Assembly (NCBI GenBank): GCA_025455725.1
Contig: JALOLY010000007.1
Coordinates: 1-26,665, forward strand
Direction: 5' to 3'
From: Amoebophilaceae bacterium
Lineage (GTDB): Bacteria; Bacteroidota; Bacteroidia; Cytophagales; Amoebophilaceae
DNA length: 26,665 nt
In this document: piece by piece, positions 25,874-26,665 of the stretch
Numbering within the stretch: position 1 is the first letter of the stretch
Layout of the letters: each line of letters begins with the position of its first letter
The notes under the pieces: generated by a model
The model's input: the letters and a program-made list of their open reading frames with translations, nothing else
Told to the model about the DNA's origin: nothing
Databases searched by the model: none
Position numbers and translations under genes: made by a program

Positions 25874-26091
25874 CATCAGTGGGTTAAAGTGAATGCGATA
25901 TCCTACACGTGTCACAGCACAGCATGGCAACGCGCACCGCAGGTATGCCTGGGCCCAAGGCCCGGTTGCATCCTCTCACATCACAACCTCCCATACAACA
26001 AACCGTAAACAGCGATAGTTTCGCATTATCGCACGAAAGGAGCTCAAGTTATAAGGAATTCACGCATTTCAAAAAAGCATCGTCACGGGCC

Positions 26092-26665
26092 TTATGCAAC
26101 GGAGCAATCCCCCTCAAAAAAATTGCCCCACCACACGCCTCTTGTGACCGGAACACAAGCCAGGCCGCGCCGACCAGGCATCCAAGGGCCCAAGTGCCAA
26201 GCGACTGAGGCTAAAAAGGCCAAGTGCTGGAACTTCCGGAGAACAGCCACGCCGCTGTTGCTGCCGTCATCGTCGTAGAAGTTGTAGACACCGAGCCCCT
26301 CGGAGGAAAAATCCCCAACAACGGCAGGATATTGGCCACTTACCAACTCTCGGCATCGTGTGCAGGTTAATGGATTATCTGCATACAGACGCTCCCCACT
26401 GCGCACGTAATGTGACAGGATAGCCGTCGCGGCTTCTAAGGCACTAGGCAACTCATAAGGAAGGCCTGTGCGCTCTACGTGCCCAGCTACCAAGGCCTGC
26501 TGAGACGTGTACGTCTTCCTCCTACTGCCCTCAAGCACATCCCGGGTCATCAGCACCCAATAGGAACGCCTAGGCGATTGCGTTCCGAATTGTTGGCGGA
26601 GGTCACTATCATAGTCGTCGTACTCAGTAGGGTGGCCTCCGCCTTGGGGATGCCGGATAAACTCC
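26092..26665 (-). CDS. Repeat-unit lipoprotein, N-terminus beyond the window (copy C)
   Basis: The frame is open to the right edge, so the start lies outside. From the edge it reads EFIRHPQGGGHPTEYDDYDS, then QQFGTQSPRRSYWVLMTRDV, SRRKTYTSQQALVA, LPYELPSALEAATAILSHYV, RSGERLYADNPLTCTRC, YPAVVGDFSSEGLGVYN and GVAVLRKF, the same order as in the other copies. No internal stop occurs between 26665 and the methionine in YWVLM, so it is continuous. After LRKF the protein runs 45 residues further (QHLAFLASVAWHLG to GDCSVA). The CAG at 26229-26227 stands where the two-unit copy has its TAG stop, and the extension is translated 3' flanking repeat DNA. It is 218 bases upstream of the two-unit copy in the same direction. 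Confidence 0.8.
   Translation of the reverse strand, partial: EFIRHPQGGGHPTEYDDYDSDLRQQFGTQSPRRSYWVLMTRDVLEGSRRKTYTSQQALVAGHVERTGLPYELPSALEAATAILSHYVRSGERLYADNPLTCTRCRELVSGQYPAVVGDFSSEGLGVYNFYDDDGSNSGVAVLRKFQHLAFLASVAWHLGPWMPGRRGLACVPVTRGVWWGNFFEGDCSVA

Overview
The window looks like a stretch of chromosome from a Bacteroidota bacterium, probably a host-associated or intracellular one near the Amoebophilaceae (Amoebophilus/Cardinium type). The Bacteroidota assignment rests on a DUF3276 (PUR-alpha-like) gene, a DUF6452-DUF6048 pair, an LpoB-like/COG3014 lipoprotein pair, an M23 peptidase-bactofilin pair, an ORF6N-domain protein and promoter-like sites of the TTTG-N19-TAnnTTTG type. The narrower placement is an inference from the expanded family of repeat-containing lipoproteins and the many decaying gene fragments. 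It is not proven here.

Layout. Positions 1-3000 and 23672-26665 both carry members of one lipoprotein family, all on the minus strand: a truncated two-unit copy (226-1587), a one-unit copy (1682-2536), a degraded remnant (2831-2993), a full two-unit copy (23672-25873) and a copy cut by the right edge (26092-26665). The shared unit of about 200 residues contains motifs around EWxRYFGEVG, CPFWPGK, KDTHLLVLIPA, YWVLMTRD, LEAATAILSHYVRSGERLY, TRC and GLRK(L/F). I do not recognise it as a named domain.

Between these ends lies a mostly conserved block. On the plus strand are comEC (3398-5512) and an ORF6N protein (5635-6171). A minus-strand run follows: 4Fe-4S ferredoxin, DUF3276 and ychF (8604 down to 6614). 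Ferritin (8888-9412) and an M42 aminopeptidase (10541-11614) are on the plus strand, separated by about 1.1 kb with no convincing gene. A second minus-strand run holds a small membrane protein, greA, a HIT protein, fadD, DUF6452 lipoprotein and DUF6048 (16115 down to 11641). A good Bacteroidota promoter then faces tsaC/sua5 and pgk (16204-18386), followed by LpoB-like and COG3014 lipoproteins (18507-20666). The block closes with a frameshifted, truncated CqsS-like sensor pseudogene (20990-21689) and the M23 peptidase-bactofilin operon (23081-21713).

Functionally, the core covers DNA uptake, transcript cleavage, tRNA t6A synthesis, glycolysis, fatty-acid activation, iron storage, and cell-wall and envelope work. 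Signs of decay include a C-terminal frameshift in the COG3014 gene, the sensor pseudogene, lipoprotein remnants, loss of an ancestral stop codon in two lipoprotein copies, and several gene-poor stretches with broken reading frames. No rRNA, tRNA, CRISPR array or intact insertion sequence was seen.
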